From: Ruminiclostridium josui JCM 17888 | Lineage (GTDB): Bacteria > Bacillota > Clostridia > Acetivibrionales > DSM-1351 | Assembly: GCF_000526495.1 (NCBI RefSeq) | Contig: NZ_JAGE01000001.1 | Location: 62,001-126,000 of the forward strand | DNA: 64,000 nucleotides | Direction of reading: 5' to 3' | Part shown: in pieces, positions 42,196 to 51,373 of the stretch | How the letters are laid out: every line of letters begins with the position of its first letter | How positions within the stretch are numbered: position 1 is the first letter of the stretch | Made by a program: the position numbers and the translations under genes | The notes under the pieces: generated by a model | The model's database searches: none | What the model was told of the DNA's origin: nothing | Seen by the model: only the letters and a program-made list of their open reading frames with translations

Positions 42196-43951
42196 AGCTG
42201 TATTTTGGCTCTTCCTCCGTCCACTGTCTGGATATCTTAGCCTGCCTTTTCTGTTTTAAGGTATTTAAATAATCCGGTCTGTAAATTTGCTGCCATGCAG
42301 GTTTTTTAAAGAATAAGTCACTGCTTTCTTTTGTTTTCGGAGCAATAGGAGCAAAAAACGGCACTCCAAATGATTTAATATTGGTAACCAGTATAGCAAA
42401 CAGAGCAATTCCAATACTTATTCCATAAAACCCAAGTAAAGTACCTAAAAGAATAAAACAGAAACGAGATACTCTCGCTGCTAGCGCCAGACTGTAATTG
42501 GGTAATGCAAAGTTGCCAAGTCCTGTTACAGAAACAATAATGATTAAAACAGGACTAACAATATTGGCCTGAACAGCTGCCTGTCCCAGAATCAAAGCAC
42601 CAATAATACCCAATGTGTTACCGATTATACCCGGAATTCTTATTCCTGCTTCCCTTATAAGTTCGAAGGATAATTCCATTAGGATTACTTCAACGATTGT
42701 TGGAAACGGCACATTCTCTTTGGCTTTTGCTATGGCAATAAGAAGCTCTGTAGGTATCATTTCCTGATGGAAACTAGTAATTGCAACATAAATTCCCGGT
42801 AATAATGTTGCAATAAAGGCTGCGGCAAATCTAATCAGCCTTATTAAGGTACCATATGGCCATCTCATATACGAATCCTCAGGACTATGGATTAGAGATG
42901 GCAGAGTAACAGGTACAATCTTTGCAAAGGGTGCTCCTTCAACAAGTATTGCAACCTTTCCTTCCAGTATATGTGATGCAGCTCTGTCAGGTCTTTCGGT
43001 ACTTAATACAGTTGGGACTATTGAATATGGATTATCCTCAATAAACTGTTCTAAAAGTCCGTCTCCAAGCACCATATCACTTTTAATACCTTTTATTCTT
43101 CTCTTAACCTCTTCTACTATTGCAGGATTAGTTATCCCATTTATTGACATAACAGCACATAACTGTTTGTTTACATTTCCAACTTTAATAAATTCGGTAG
43201 TAAGATTGTTATTCTTTATCAATTTTCTGATAAGAGTTACATTTGTTCTCAGGTTTTCATTGAATGCTTCCTGTGAGCCAAGAACTACTCCTTCAATAAG
43301 AGGTTTATCTACTCCTCTTTTATCAAAGCCCTTTGTTTCATTGCTAATATAAAAGTCACAACCATCAACATAAAGCAGTGTGTTTCCTGAGAGAATTTCG
43401 TACATAAATTCATCGGGATTATCTACCTTTTTTGCCTGATTGGTCTGCAGTATATTGGACAATATAAAATCCAGCTTGCATTTATCATTGGATTCTTCAT
43501 CGAATTTCTCATCATTTACCATTAGCGCCCTTAAAATAAAGTTGTTAATGGTTATTCTATCAACCATCCCGTCCATATATGCAATAAATGCTTTGTACTT
43601 TTTTGCGACTGTTAATTCCCTTATAACAATATCTTTATTAATTGGGAAATTAAATTTGTCTTCGATATACTTTATGTTTTCTTCTATATTAGTAGATATC
43701 TTCTCATCATCAGCCTTTTTATATTCCGGCTTATTTTCTTTGTTTGATTCTGAAACCGGCACGGGCCTTTTAATTCTTCTGTTTTTTAAACTGCCACGTT
43801 TCATGATTCTTGTATCTTTATCTTGTCCATTGTTATCCTCAGTGGCATCTTCATTATCTATTTCAGGTATATAAAACTTCTTTTTATGCTTTTTCTCTTT
43901 ATAAGTTATACAAGAAAAAAAAGACTTTAATAGACCTTTCTTTTTACTCAT
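42170..43951 (-). CDS. gerA: GerA-family germinant receptor subunit
   Basis: A 593-residue protein. A long, hydrophilic, Lys-rich N-terminal tail (about 1-75) precedes the GerA N-terminal domain, followed by about five membrane helices from residue 370 on. It has the family stretch IPTELLIAIAKAKENVPFP and an IRIPGIIGNTLG segment. GerA-type subunits assemble into ligand-gated channels in the spore inner membrane. It is first in the gerA-gerB-gerC-small protein operon; a forespore (sigma-G) promoter is expected but I could not place one. Confidence 0.94.
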   Translation of the reverse strand: MSKKKGLLKSFFSCITYKEKKHKKKFYIPEIDNEDATEDNNGQDKDTRIMKRGSLKNRRIKRPVPVSESNKENKPEYKKADDEKISTNIEENIKYIEDKFNFPINKDIVIRELTVAKKYKAFIAYMDGMVDRITINNFILRALMVNDEKFDEESNDKCKLDFILSNILQTNQAKKVDNPDEFMYEILSGNTLLYVDGCDFYISNETKGFDKRGVDKPLIEGVVLGSQEAFNENLRTNVTLIRKLIKNNNLTTEFIKVGNVNKQLCAVMSINGITNPAIVEEVKRRIKGIKSDMVLGDGLLEQFIEDNPYSIVPTVLSTERPDRAASHILEGKVAILVEGAPFAKIVPVTLPSLIHSPEDSYMRWPYGTLIRLIRFAAAFIATLLPGIYVAITSFHQEMIPTELLIAIAKAKENVPFPTIVEVILMELSFELIREAGIRIPGIIGNTLGIIGALILGQAAVQANIVSPVLIIIVSVTGLGNFALPNYSLALAARVSRFCFILLGTLLGFYGISIGIALFAILVTNIKSFGVPFFAPIAPKTKESSDLFFKKPAWQQIYRPDYLNTLKQKRQAKISRQWTEEEPKYSYERDEEDD

Positions 43952-44110
43952 ATTTTTTCACCTTTATCTATTTTTAGTTGTAATTAGTATAAGAATATTT
44001 AAAAAAGGTATCCGAAGTAATTTTTTCAAATATACTCAAAATATGAGAAAGTTTTTATATAATATAGAATAATATTTATTAGCTAAAATAAATTGCAAAG
44101 GACTGTTTGT

Positions 44111-44452
44111 ATGATTAGTTTTTCAAAAAACGAAAAGATTTTCTATATAGATATAAAAGAAGGGCTTATCTGTGAAGGGAAATTTATAGAAAGTAACGGC
44201 AACGGAATCTGGATTAGGCTAAAGGGAGATTCCCTTAACACCTTTGTCTATTCTGACTTAGTGGAAGAAAGGGTCTTTAAAGAATACGGCTCTGCTGTGG
44301 AAGGACTGGAAGCCATTAAAAATAAGATAAAAGCAAGACTTTCTAAAGATGATACCTTTATAAAAGACTTGCTTACAAAGCTGAGGAAAAGCGAGGGTAA
44401 CCTGTATGCCACCATTATTTGCGATATATTGAATGAAAAAATAAATAACTAG
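44111..44452 (+). CDS. hypothetical protein
   Basis: A 113-residue protein I do not recognise. The ATG at 44111 (MISFSKNEKIFYIDIKEG) is preferred to an upstream TTG. The N-terminal half is a beta-rich, small-barrel-like pattern (FIESNGNGIWIRLKGDSL), and the C-terminal half is helical and charged. It is soluble. An IS256 element has inserted 15 bases after its stop, between the gene and its terminator at 46032. Confidence 0.6.
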   Translation: MISFSKNEKIFYIDIKEGLICEGKFIESNGNGIWIRLKGDSLNTFVYSDLVEERVFKEYGSAVEGLEAIKNKIKARLSKDDTFIKDLLTKLRKSEGNLYATIICDILNEKINN

Positions 44453-44466
44453 CTAAACTAAAAGAA

Positions 44467-46029
44467 GGGACTGTAAATAATTTTGTGTATGAAGCCTTTC
44501 AAACTCAATGATGGCTAAGTATTTCCAAAGTATTAACTCTCAAAAATTTAATACTATATTTCAAATTATTGCCAGATTATTCTATTTTTATGCATTATTT
44601 AGATTAAATCTGGCAATAATTATTTAAAAATGGTATTTCTATGCTTATACCTGTATTTTGAAGGTCTAGCCCGTCCGGCAATGAGGACGAGCCCTTCAGG
44701 GCGGTGGGGGCTTTGCTCTATGTTTTAAATATAGTTATCCAGTCTCCCATCGTACATAATCATTAATTGACTCATGACCTGATCCCAATTCCGGTATCGT
44801 TGAGTCCATTTTTTTATTACATTCATTGATGCCAAATAAAGCATCTTTTCAAGAGAAGTATCAGAAGGAAAAACGGATTTTGTCTTAGTAACTTTTCTGA
44901 ACTGCCGATGCAATCCTTCAATTATATTGGTTGTATATATTATTTTTCTTATCTGCTCCGGGAACTTGTAATATGGTGATAAAACTTCCCAATTGTTTTC
45001 CCAACTTTTAAATGCATATGGATAATCCTTGCCCCATTTGTTTTTCAGGTCTTCAAACCGGTTTAATGCTATTTCTTCACTGGGGCTTGTGTAGACAGTT
45101 TTAAAATCCTTTGAAAAAGCCTTCAAATCCTTATATGAAACATATTTAAATGAGTTTCTTAGTTGATGAATTATACACCTTTGAATTTCTGACTTTGGAA
45201 AAGCAGCTGCAATAGCTTCTTTGAGCCCTGTAAGTCCGTCCACACAGAATATGAGTACATCTTCTATACCTCTGTTTTTAAGGTCATTTAACACACCTAA
45301 CCAGAACTTGGAGGATTCGTTCTCTCCAATCCATATTCCAAGGATATCTTTCTTACCTGAAATATCTACACCCATAACAACATAAGCAGCTCTATTTACT
45401 ATTTGTCCATCAGTTCTTACCTTGTAATGGATAGCATCCATAAATACAAAAGGATAGATATCCTCAAGGGGCCTACCTTGCCATTCTTTTATTTCAGGAA
45501 GGATTCTTTCAGTTATTTTACTAACCATTTCAGCAGAAATATCTATTCCATAAAGCTCTTTAACCTGATCGTGAATATCTCTGGTAGACATGCCTCGGGC
45601 ATAAAGAGAAATCACCTTATCCTCAATTCCTGATACATCCCTTTTGTACTTGGGAACTATTTTAGGCTCAAATTCACCTTTTCTGTCCCTTGGAATATCA
45701 ATCTGTACAGGACCGAATTCACTCTTTAGTTTTTTTGTTGAGTAACCGTTTCTACTGTTGTCGGTAATTTTATGTCTTGACTCATCTCGGGAATACCCAA
45801 GAGAAACATCCATTTCGACTTCAAGCATTTCCTGAAGAACATCTTTAAATGCCTCCTTTAAAAAGGAGATTATTTCTCCGGGATTTTTAAAATCATTCTC
45901 CGCAATTATTTCCTGTACTAACTCTTTTGATAATACGCTCATAAAAAATACTCCTTTCTGGTTAATACTTAAATTCTTAACCAGAAAAGAGTATTTCCTA
46001 TGTTTCATACACAAAATTATTTACAGCGT
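44467..46029 (-). mobile_element. IS256-family insertion sequence, apparently complete
   Basis: Perfect 23-bp inverted ends: CTGTAAATAATTTTGTGTAT plus GAA at 44471-44493 matches the complement of 46004-46026. The element is flanked by a 9-bp direct repeat CTAAAAGAA (44458-44466 and 46030-46038), a target-site duplication of the size expected for IS256 elements. It carries one full transposase gene. The sharp duplication and identical ends point to a recent insertion. The non-coding left part 44467-44724 holds no gene. Confidence 0.93.
44725..45942 (-). CDS. IS256-family transposase
   Basis: The ATG at 45942 after AAGGAG gives a 405-residue Mutator/IS256-type DDE transposase. The acidic residues are in FVFMDAIHYK, FCVDGLTGL and TTNIIEGLHRQFRK, with the IHQLRNS segment between. 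The length is normal and no stop or frameshift is seen, so the element is probably still active. An earlier in-frame Met lies in the terminal region and has no ribosome site. Confidence 0.95.
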   Translation of the reverse strand: MSVLSKELVQEIIAENDFKNPGEIISFLKEAFKDVLQEMLEVEMDVSLGYSRDESRHKITDNSRNGYSTKKLKSEFGPVQIDIPRDRKGEFEPKIVPKYKRDVSGIEDKVISLYARGMSTRDIHDQVKELYGIDISAEMVSKITERILPEIKEWQGRPLEDIYPFVFMDAIHYKVRTDGQIVNRAAYVVMGVDISGKKDILGIWIGENESSKFWLGVLNDLKNRGIEDVLIFCVDGLTGLKEAIAAAFPKSEIQRCIIHQLRNSFKYVSYKDLKAFSKDFKTVYTSPSEEIALNRFEDLKNKWGKDYPYAFKSWENNWEVLSPYYKFPEQIRKIIYTTNIIEGLHRQFRKVTKTKSVFPSDTSLEKMLYLASMNVIKKWTQRYRNWDQVMSQLMIMYDGRLDNYI

Positions 46030-46031
46030 CT

Positions 46032-46080
46032 AAAAGAACTGACTGTTGCACTTTTAATAGTACAACAACCAGTTCTTTTT
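46032..46080. terminator. terminator between the IS insertion and the GH43_24-like gene
   Basis: AAAAGAACTG (46032-46041) pairs with CAGTTCTTTT (46070-46079), with an inner GTTG/CAAC stem. T-runs lie on both strands. It lies 9 bases past the GH43 stop and can end transcription from either side. The IS landed at its left edge. Confidence 0.8.
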
Positions 46081-46088
46081 AAGTCATT

Positions 46089-47594
46089 CTATTTAATGAT
46101 TATATCGTCATATACTGCAGTATTTGTAAAACTGTTTCCAGTATCCAGTGCAATTCTGTCAAACTGAGTAACATAACCAGTAAATGGGCAACCTGATTTA
46201 ACAAGTACATCATTAATATATGCATCAAATTTCTGAGTAGAAGTGTCAGCAACAATTTTTAAATTATACCACGTGTTTGCAGAAATCCTTTGTATTACAT
46301 TTCTTGTAGAAGTTCCGGTAAGCCAACCAAGCCCTTCTTCAAAATTTATAATGTCTATTCCTATGTTTGTTCCATTGTAAAATCTGATTCTATCCCATCT
46401 TCCGGTATTGGCATATTTATAACTCACATTAAATGTAACTATACCATTTTTCGCTGGAAAATCCTTGTAAGCATAACAATAATTAGATGTAGTGCTATCT
46501 GACATTTGAAGAGCCTTATCTCCGTCTACTGAAAGTACTTGTATATCAGTTGATGCAGGTTGACTTATACCCCATTGATATGGGTCAGCATTTGTCAGTA
46601 CTCCTTCGAAAGTAAACTTACGATAATCATTAGCAATGGCACCAAATTCTGCTGCAACCATTACCGTATCTGCAAAATTCAGAGACATTGAAGTACCATT
46701 AAAAATTAAAGGCAGCATCAGGTATGATGAATCATTGACTTTTCCCCCCCAGGCACCGGCCCATCTATCAGCAAGGAAAGCAAAATTTTGTCCTACCTGG
46801 AAAACACATGCCCCTTGAGAATCATAACAGGTTGAATTTCCTATATCTATTAAATTTGACCATCCCGATGAAATAGATGTGGATGTAGCATATTTCTGTT
46901 GGTTTGGACTCCATCCCGTACATCCGGATGTTATCAGATAATATGTATTGTCACGTTTAAACATACATGGAGCTTCTCTTTTTTGTCCCGGCCAAAGAGT
47001 TACCACTTGTGACGCTATTGACTTATAATCAGAAGTCAGTCTGTATATAATTAAATCAGCATTTTCATTTGCAGCAGAAATAAAATAGCCAGTTCCATCA
47101 GTATCTACAAAGGTAGTACAATCCCTTGACATATTATTATTGGGTCTAAAGCTTCCCAGATAAATAAAAGGCCCTGTGGGACTTGTACTGTATGCCACAG
47201 CTGCCCTTGCTAATGAATAGTCCCTGCCGTTTTCGTAATGCATCCACATTACATATTGCTTTGTTGAGGCATTGTACATAACCTTAGGTCGCTCAATATT
47301 GCAGTAGTTAAGCTCTGCAGCTGATGATTTTGATAGGGCATCACCCCTGTCTGTCCAATTTACAAGATCGGTTGATGAGTAAACTTTTACTGATACAAAC
47401 AGGTTATTTGTATCACGATTTTCTCCATACCAATAATATGTATCGCCAACTTTGATAATACTTCCACCGTGTGCCTGTACTCCTCCGAATTTCGTACCGT
47501 TATTAATTATACCGATTTCGGCAAAGGCCACAGTAGTACCTAATATTAATGTAGTTAGCATAACCATAATTAAAACTGTTATTTTCTTAATCAT
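46089..47594 (-). CDS. secreted GH43 subfamily-24-like enzyme (exo-beta-1,3-galactanase type) with a C-terminal jelly-roll domain
   Basis: A 501-residue protein. Signal peptide about 1-25 (ending AFA). A GH43-like propeller (about 28-330) opens with GGVQAHGGSIIKVGDTYYWY and has KREAPCMFKRDNTYYLITSG, which carries the likely acid Glu. Where ordinary GH43 enzymes have the base Asp on the first blade, this group has VQAHGG. Subfamily 24 exo-galactanases are known to lack that Asp. A LamG/DUF1080-like beta-sandwich (about 350-501) follows. There is no dockerin, so the enzyme is free, unlike the other GH43 in the window. It has a GGAGGGGG site. Confidence 0.8.
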   Translation of the reverse strand: MIKKITVLIMVMLTTLILGTTVAFAEIGIINNGTKFGGVQAHGGSIIKVGDTYYWYGENRDTNNLFVSVKVYSSTDLVNWTDRGDALSKSSAAELNYCNIERPKVMYNASTKQYVMWMHYENGRDYSLARAAVAYSTSPTGPFIYLGSFRPNNNMSRDCTTFVDTDGTGYFISAANENADLIIYRLTSDYKSIASQVVTLWPGQKREAPCMFKRDNTYYLITSGCTGWSPNQQKYATSTSISSGWSNLIDIGNSTCYDSQGACVFQVGQNFAFLADRWAGAWGGKVNDSSYLMLPLIFNGTSMSLNFADTVMVAAEFGAIANDYRKFTFEGVLTNADPYQWGISQPASTDIQVLSVDGDKALQMSDSTTSNYCYAYKDFPAKNGIVTFNVSYKYANTGRWDRIRFYNGTNIGIDIINFEEGLGWLTGTSTRNVIQRISANTWYNLKIVADTSTQKFDAYINDVLVKSGCPFTGYVTQFDRIALDTGNSFTNTAVYDDIIIK

Positions 47595-47709
47595 TTTCCC
47601 CCTCCTAAAAAACTATATATACTATAAATATACATATGTTTACTATTATTGTAAATAATTTGAACTAGGTTTTAAGAGGAAGTACTTATCAGATAAAAAG
47701 TATTAGCAT

Positions 47710-47880
47710 CTAGACATCTGTATTTCCGTCATTATTGAAGTACCCATATGCTAATGTATGACTGCCTTCTGTCCATTGGTGAAGAGCAAATACGGAAAAT
47801 ATATCAAATGGGTCTGTCATCCATATGTCGGACTGCCAAGACCCCTTCTGGCCGTACTTTAACTTTATTAGCTGCTCATT
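47710..47880 (-). pseudogene. coding remnant, reading frame without a start
   Basis: An open frame of 56 codons reads protein-like: LKYGQKGSWQSDIWMTDPFD, then IFSVFALHQWTEGSHTLAYG and YFNNDGNTDV before a TAG. The tryptophan and aspartate content is unlike chance sequence. No start or ribosome site fits, and an in-frame stop lies just upstream. It looks like the 3' end of a lost gene, next to the zinc-ribbon gene whose last 13 bases it overlaps. I cannot name the parent family. Confidence 0.4.
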
Positions 47881-48074
47881 TTACCCAATAAGCCATTCAA
47901 CTTGTTTTCCAACTCGGTAATCCTGTTATCAAAATTATTACTATCTGTCACACCAACAACAGCACCACATACCAAGCACTGAACAAATGAAAAATTGAGG
48001 CTGCTTCCTACCAAAGATTTTTCAACAACCTCAAAATTATGATTATTACATTTAGGACATGTACTCCAAGCCAT
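47868..48074 (-). CDS. small zinc-ribbon protein
   Basis: The ATG at 48074 after CAGGAGGGGG gives 68 residues. It has a zinc ribbon with CPKC near the start and CLVC about 30 residues later, then a C-terminal helix that could form a coiled coil (ITELENKLNGLLGKM). It probably binds zinc and a partner protein or nucleic acid; the function is unknown. Confidence 0.72.
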   Translation of the reverse strand: MAWSTCPKCNNHNFEVVEKSLVGSSLNFSFVQCLVCGAVVGVTDSNNFDNRITELENKLNGLLGKMSS

Positions 48075-48224
48075 ACTGCAGCCCCCTCCTGTTGTTTTCT
48101 GAATTAATAGCAATTTAGCTTCGATATGCACAAAGTCGTTAAAAGGATGTACCCTATGGATAAGGTTTGTATTTATTTTACATCTATCGTATTAATTTAG
48201 TATTTTGAAACAGTTAATTTATTG

Positions 48225-48374
48225 TTAATTTGATTCTACTTTTCGAGATGATATAAATACTTGATTAGACATTCCTCCCATCTCAATGGCAAGATTATAA
48301 AATACGAATAAGTGAACTGTAATTACACCGATTATAAATGCAAATACTACTCTTTGAAACTTTGTTGTTGGCAT
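48225..48374 (-). CDS. short DUF2798-like membrane protein
   Basis: A 49-residue protein beginning MPTTKFQRVVFAFIIGVITV, then HLFVFYNLAIEMGGMSN. This matches the start of DUF2798 proteins (KFQxxVFxxxM...YNxAxxMGGM). It has one membrane helix. Most relatives have two or more such repeats, so this copy is probably truncated after the first. A plausible AAGGTAG site precedes it. Confidence 0.5.
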   Translation of the reverse strand: MPTTKFQRVVFAFIIGVITVHLFVFYNLAIEMGGMSNQVFISSRKVESN

Positions 48375-48413
48375 TAAAACTACCTTACTGATTATTAAAT
48401 TTTTGACAATGAA

Positions 48414-48480
48414 AAAGACACATTATAACACTTTGTACCGTAATCAGATTTACGTGCAAAGCACCACATATGTGTCATTT
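48414..48480 (-). terminator. terminator after the YesL-like gene
   Basis: A long imperfect hairpin: GACACAT (48418-48424) with ATGTGTC (48469-48475), inner CTTTG/CAAAG and CGTAA/TTACG pairs. On the minus strand it ends in GTGTCTTTTTC. It lies about 75 bases past the stop of the YesL-like gene and before the DUF2798-like gene. Confidence 0.65.
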
Positions 48481-48553
48481 AATTATACGGAAGTACTAGT
48501 ATTAAAACAGTGAGTATTTCTGTTTTGCAACAGCACCTTCTTTTTCAATTATT

Positions 48554-49444
48554 TTATTCTTTATCTTCAGGTAACTCTTTTTTGTAGAAACCTTCATCGC
48601 TGTCATCATCTGAATCTTCTTCTTCGTCTTCATCATCTTCTACTGTAGGCTGCATAGGTTCTACAACATATTTCTTTATAGTAGGATTAACAAAGAAATT
48701 ATTCATAAGTCCAATGAAGCTAGGAATAATAAATAAATATAAAACCATTCCAATAATTGGATTATAGAAGGTTGCATATGCTATTAAAATGTTTAAAACT
48801 AGAAACAGTATATTTGGCAATAGCCTTATAATAGAAAATATAAATGCATTTTTATATAGATTTTTTATACTTAATTTTACTGTTACCAACATTGGATATA
48901 AATACAAATGCATAATACAATATATAATTATAGATAGAAATACAACAGCTGATGCTACTGTTGAAAGTATTCCTGGGGTGCTGAGATAGAAATTCAATGC
49001 TATACCCAAAATATACATAACAACAAAATCAATTACTGTAATTATCATACCTTGCTTAAAGTTCTTAATAAAATTATCTTTAAAATCCCACCATATAAAT
49101 GCATGTTCTTCTCTAGAATAATTTCTCATAATATAGGTAAAACCTGCTTGTACGGGTCCAATTGTTACTACTGATAAAAAAATCATAATGATTGCAAGAA
49201 AAAACCTGATATATAAATCACTTGCTACATTATCTATACTGATTTTCTGCAGATAAACAGAAGAAACAACAAATGCCAGCAGCAAAGCGGGTATATTGCA
49301 AAGTACATACAGCAAATTAACTTTTATAAGATGCCAAAATTTCCTTTTTAATACCTCAAAAAATATAAAAAATCGCGGTTTTGGAGGTGCATCTTTATCA
49401 ACCCCTGGCCCCGGCTTATTGTAATTTCCACTAAATAAACCCAC
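48554..49444 (-). CDS. YesL/DUF624-like membrane protein with acidic tail
   Basis: A 296-residue protein with a GTG start after AAGGAGAG. A short polar N-terminus leads into FFEVLKRKFWHLIKVNLLYV, the DUF624-type opening. It has about six membrane helices (about 40-245) and a C-terminal tail (about 268-296) that is almost all Asp/Glu. YesL-type proteins occur near YesM/YesN sensors and sugar transport genes; their function is unclear. Confidence 0.78.
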   Translation of the reverse strand: MGLFSGNYNKPGPGVDKDAPPKPRFFIFFEVLKRKFWHLIKVNLLYVLCNIPALLLAFVVSSVYLQKISIDNVASDLYIRFFLAIIMIFLSVVTIGPVQAGFTYIMRNYSREEHAFIWWDFKDNFIKNFKQGMIITVIDFVVMYILGIALNFYLSTPGILSTVASAVVFLSIIIYCIMHLYLYPMLVTVKLSIKNLYKNAFIFSIIRLLPNILFLVLNILIAYATFYNPIIGMVLYLFIIPSFIGLMNNFFVNPTIKKYVVEPMQPTVEDDEDEEEDSDDDSDEGFYKKELPEDKE

Positions 49445-49668
49445 GTATAACTCTCCTTTTTGTTTGTGTCATTAAATAGTATTTTACCAGTCGTTGCATT
49501 TCACTTCAACACATTTTAAATAAAATAAATAATTAATTTACATTATCTTATGGTAATATAATTTAATAAATTTTTTTGAAATATTGTATTGACAACCTGA
49601 ATAGTAGCTAGTATAATCATACTTGCTGATGCGGAATGCGACAGCGAAAACATAGAAATTTTATAGAT

Positions 49669-49751
49669 GCGGTCGTGGCGGAACTGGCAGACGCGTACGT
49701 TTGAGGGGCGTATGGGAGACCGTGTGGGTTCAAGTCCCACCGTCCGCACCA
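49669..49751 (+). tRNA. tRNA-Leu (anticodon GAG)
   Basis: An 83-base gene with acceptor GCGGTCG/CGTCCGC (one G-U), the D-arm GCGGAACTGGCAGACGC, and the anticodon stem TACGT/GCGTA around TTGAGGG (GAG at positions 34-36). The variable arm is about 11 bases, and the T-arm is GTGGGTTCAAGTCCCAC. CCA is encoded. It reads CUC/CUU leucine codons. Confidence 0.96.
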
Positions 49752-49761
49752 AAATTTGTTC

Positions 49762-49790
49762 AAAAACTCGCTGTTTTAGCGAGTTTTTTG
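49762..49790 (+). terminator. terminator of tRNA-Leu
   Basis: AAAAACTCGCT (49762-49772) pairs with AGCGAGTTTTT (49778-49788), followed by T. Confidence 0.9.
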
Positions 49791-49959
49791 GCGTTCTTAG
49801 GCTATTGTAACATTTAATTGATTGAACGAATTGAATGGTTTCCTTCATAGTTCTCTAGTGAGATTTGTGAGTTTGAGAAATCTTCAGCTTGCACGTTCAC
49901 CAATGCTTCCTTCAAAGCTTGAATATAACCGTAATTCTGCTTTATGGGATTATGGAGTT

Positions 49960-51309
49960 TTAATAAAACTCACAGACAGGATTACATACGTTCTGGCACT
50001 CAAAATACTTTACCACATCCATGTAAGATTTGGCATTGACCTTATCAAAATCTTTGGGGTCTGGTGTGAAGCTAAAAAGTTTGAGTGGACTTGCGTCTAG
50101 CTGAATACAGTTATCATAAAAAGACTGTGTTCCTGACATATGCGCCTCTCCGGTACCTCCAAGAAGGCTCATATATTGTTTTATAAAATCTAAAATGTTT
50201 AATATCGGTGTTTTCTCATCTGTATTGAGCCTGAGGCCAAAAGTATTTGGCCTGGAAGAGCTGTTTGAAAACTCTTTGAAAGCATTTATGGGAATATTGT
50301 TAGTAAGACCTCCGTCTACCCATATTCCTTCTAATACTCTGTATTTTTTCCAGTCTGAACTTTTAAAGATGTATTGCAGGTCTTCGGGTTCAATTATTAT
50401 AGGTTTATATGCAAATGGAATACTCATTGAAATACGGACAATATCTGCGGCGGATATTTTATTTGTCATATCATCAAAGCTGGAAAAGGTATAACTTTTC
50501 ATATCCAACATATTAGTACCTGTAAATGCAAGCTTTATTTTAGTCAACTCACCCAAATCACCGATAGAAGTGTTCATATATTGTCTGTTAAATTCAATAG
50601 ATGACTTACTTTTATCGTAAATACGAGATAAATCGGATATACTGGCATTTCTAAACATATCGGGGTTTTCGATTCTCACCCTCGCCATAGTAATCCATTT
50701 ATCAAAAAAGTTTCTGATTTCATTTCCTGTAAATACTCCAAAGTCGGCATAAAGACAGCAAATTAAATCCCTTTTCCTTTTCTTAATTCTAAGGAGTACT
50801 TCAGCGGGCAGATTGTTTTTGCCGAAATATATAATCAAATTGTCTATAATTGAGTTTAAAAAACTCCATATTCCCTGAAAATCTCCGAGTTCCATGGGTC
50901 TTATTTCACTAAATACATCTATTCCAAGCCCACTTAATATCAGCTTGTGTATGTTACCCAGCCCCGTTAAACGTTGTTTTTGTCTATCACGGAACCTTTT
51001 GTCAATCATTTTATTATTGTTTATTAAAAAGGGCTGTCTATTTAAATCCGGTCCATCAAAGAATTTATTAAAGTTCTCCAACTTTAAAATGTCCGTTATC
51101 TCTCTGGAATTATATCCACATGCCAGAAAGAGCGATGTTATAGAGCCGGCAGAAGCACCGGCTACTCCTTTTATATTTTTTAGGCGGAAGTTCTCATGCT
51201 GAATTACTTTCATGTCCTCGAGAGCCTTGATTGCTCCAATAAAAGCATTGCCTCGGCCGCCTCCGCCTTCTAAAGCCAGATACTCTATCTCTTCCTTTTC
51301 AATTTTCAA
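49960..51309 (-). CDS. patatin-like phospholipase
   Basis: A 449-residue patatin with TTG as the likely start after GGGGG. The oxyanion loop is LEGGGGRGNAF, the nucleophile Ser is in GASAGS, and the catalytic Asp is in WVDGGLTNN. About 150 residues between the nucleophile and the Asp are unusually long and include GVFTGNEIRNFFDKW. No signal peptide or membrane helix is seen, so it should act in the cytosol on lipid acyl esters. It lies 64 bases after the 781-residue gene in the same direction, and the two probably form one unit. Confidence 0.9.
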   Translation of the reverse strand: MKIEKEEIEYLALEGGGGRGNAFIGAIKALEDMKVIQHENFRLKNIKGVAGASAGSITSLFLACGYNSREITDILKLENFNKFFDGPDLNRQPFLINNNKMIDKRFRDRQKQRLTGLGNIHKLILSGLGIDVFSEIRPMELGDFQGIWSFLNSIIDNLIIYFGKNNLPAEVLLRIKKRKRDLICCLYADFGVFTGNEIRNFFDKWITMARVRIENPDMFRNASISDLSRIYDKSKSSIEFNRQYMNTSIGDLGELTKIKLAFTGTNMLDMKSYTFSSFDDMTNKISAADIVRISMSIPFAYKPIIIEPEDLQYIFKSSDWKKYRVLEGIWVDGGLTNNIPINAFKEFSNSSSRPNTFGLRLNTDEKTPILNILDFIKQYMSLLGGTGEAHMSGTQSFYDNCIQLDASPLKLFSFTPDPKDFDKVNAKSYMDVVKYFECQNVCNPVCEFY

Positions 51310-51373
51310 CTTAAGTAACCCCCTAAGACTGTTCTAAACAAATAAGTAACTGGTATTATCAAATTCACTGTCC

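Noticed and set aside
49543-49848. 101-residue minus-strand reading frame across the tRNA-Leu gene
   Set aside because: Its middle (TVGLEPTRSPIRPSNVRVCQ) is the antisense translation of a tRNA, a well-known false gene. The strand has no ribosome site and the tRNA explains the sequence.
49814-49960. Minus-strand open frame just past the patatin stop, reading NYGYIQALKEALVNVQAEDF and ending SIN
   Set aside because: It looks mildly protein-like, but it continues back into the patatin gene in another frame, has no start, and is too short to tell from chance.
49960-51309. Patatin as a CBASS effector
   Set aside because: No CD-NTase, Cap2/Cap3 or HORMA/TRIP13 genes are nearby, so the CBASS assignment is not supported.
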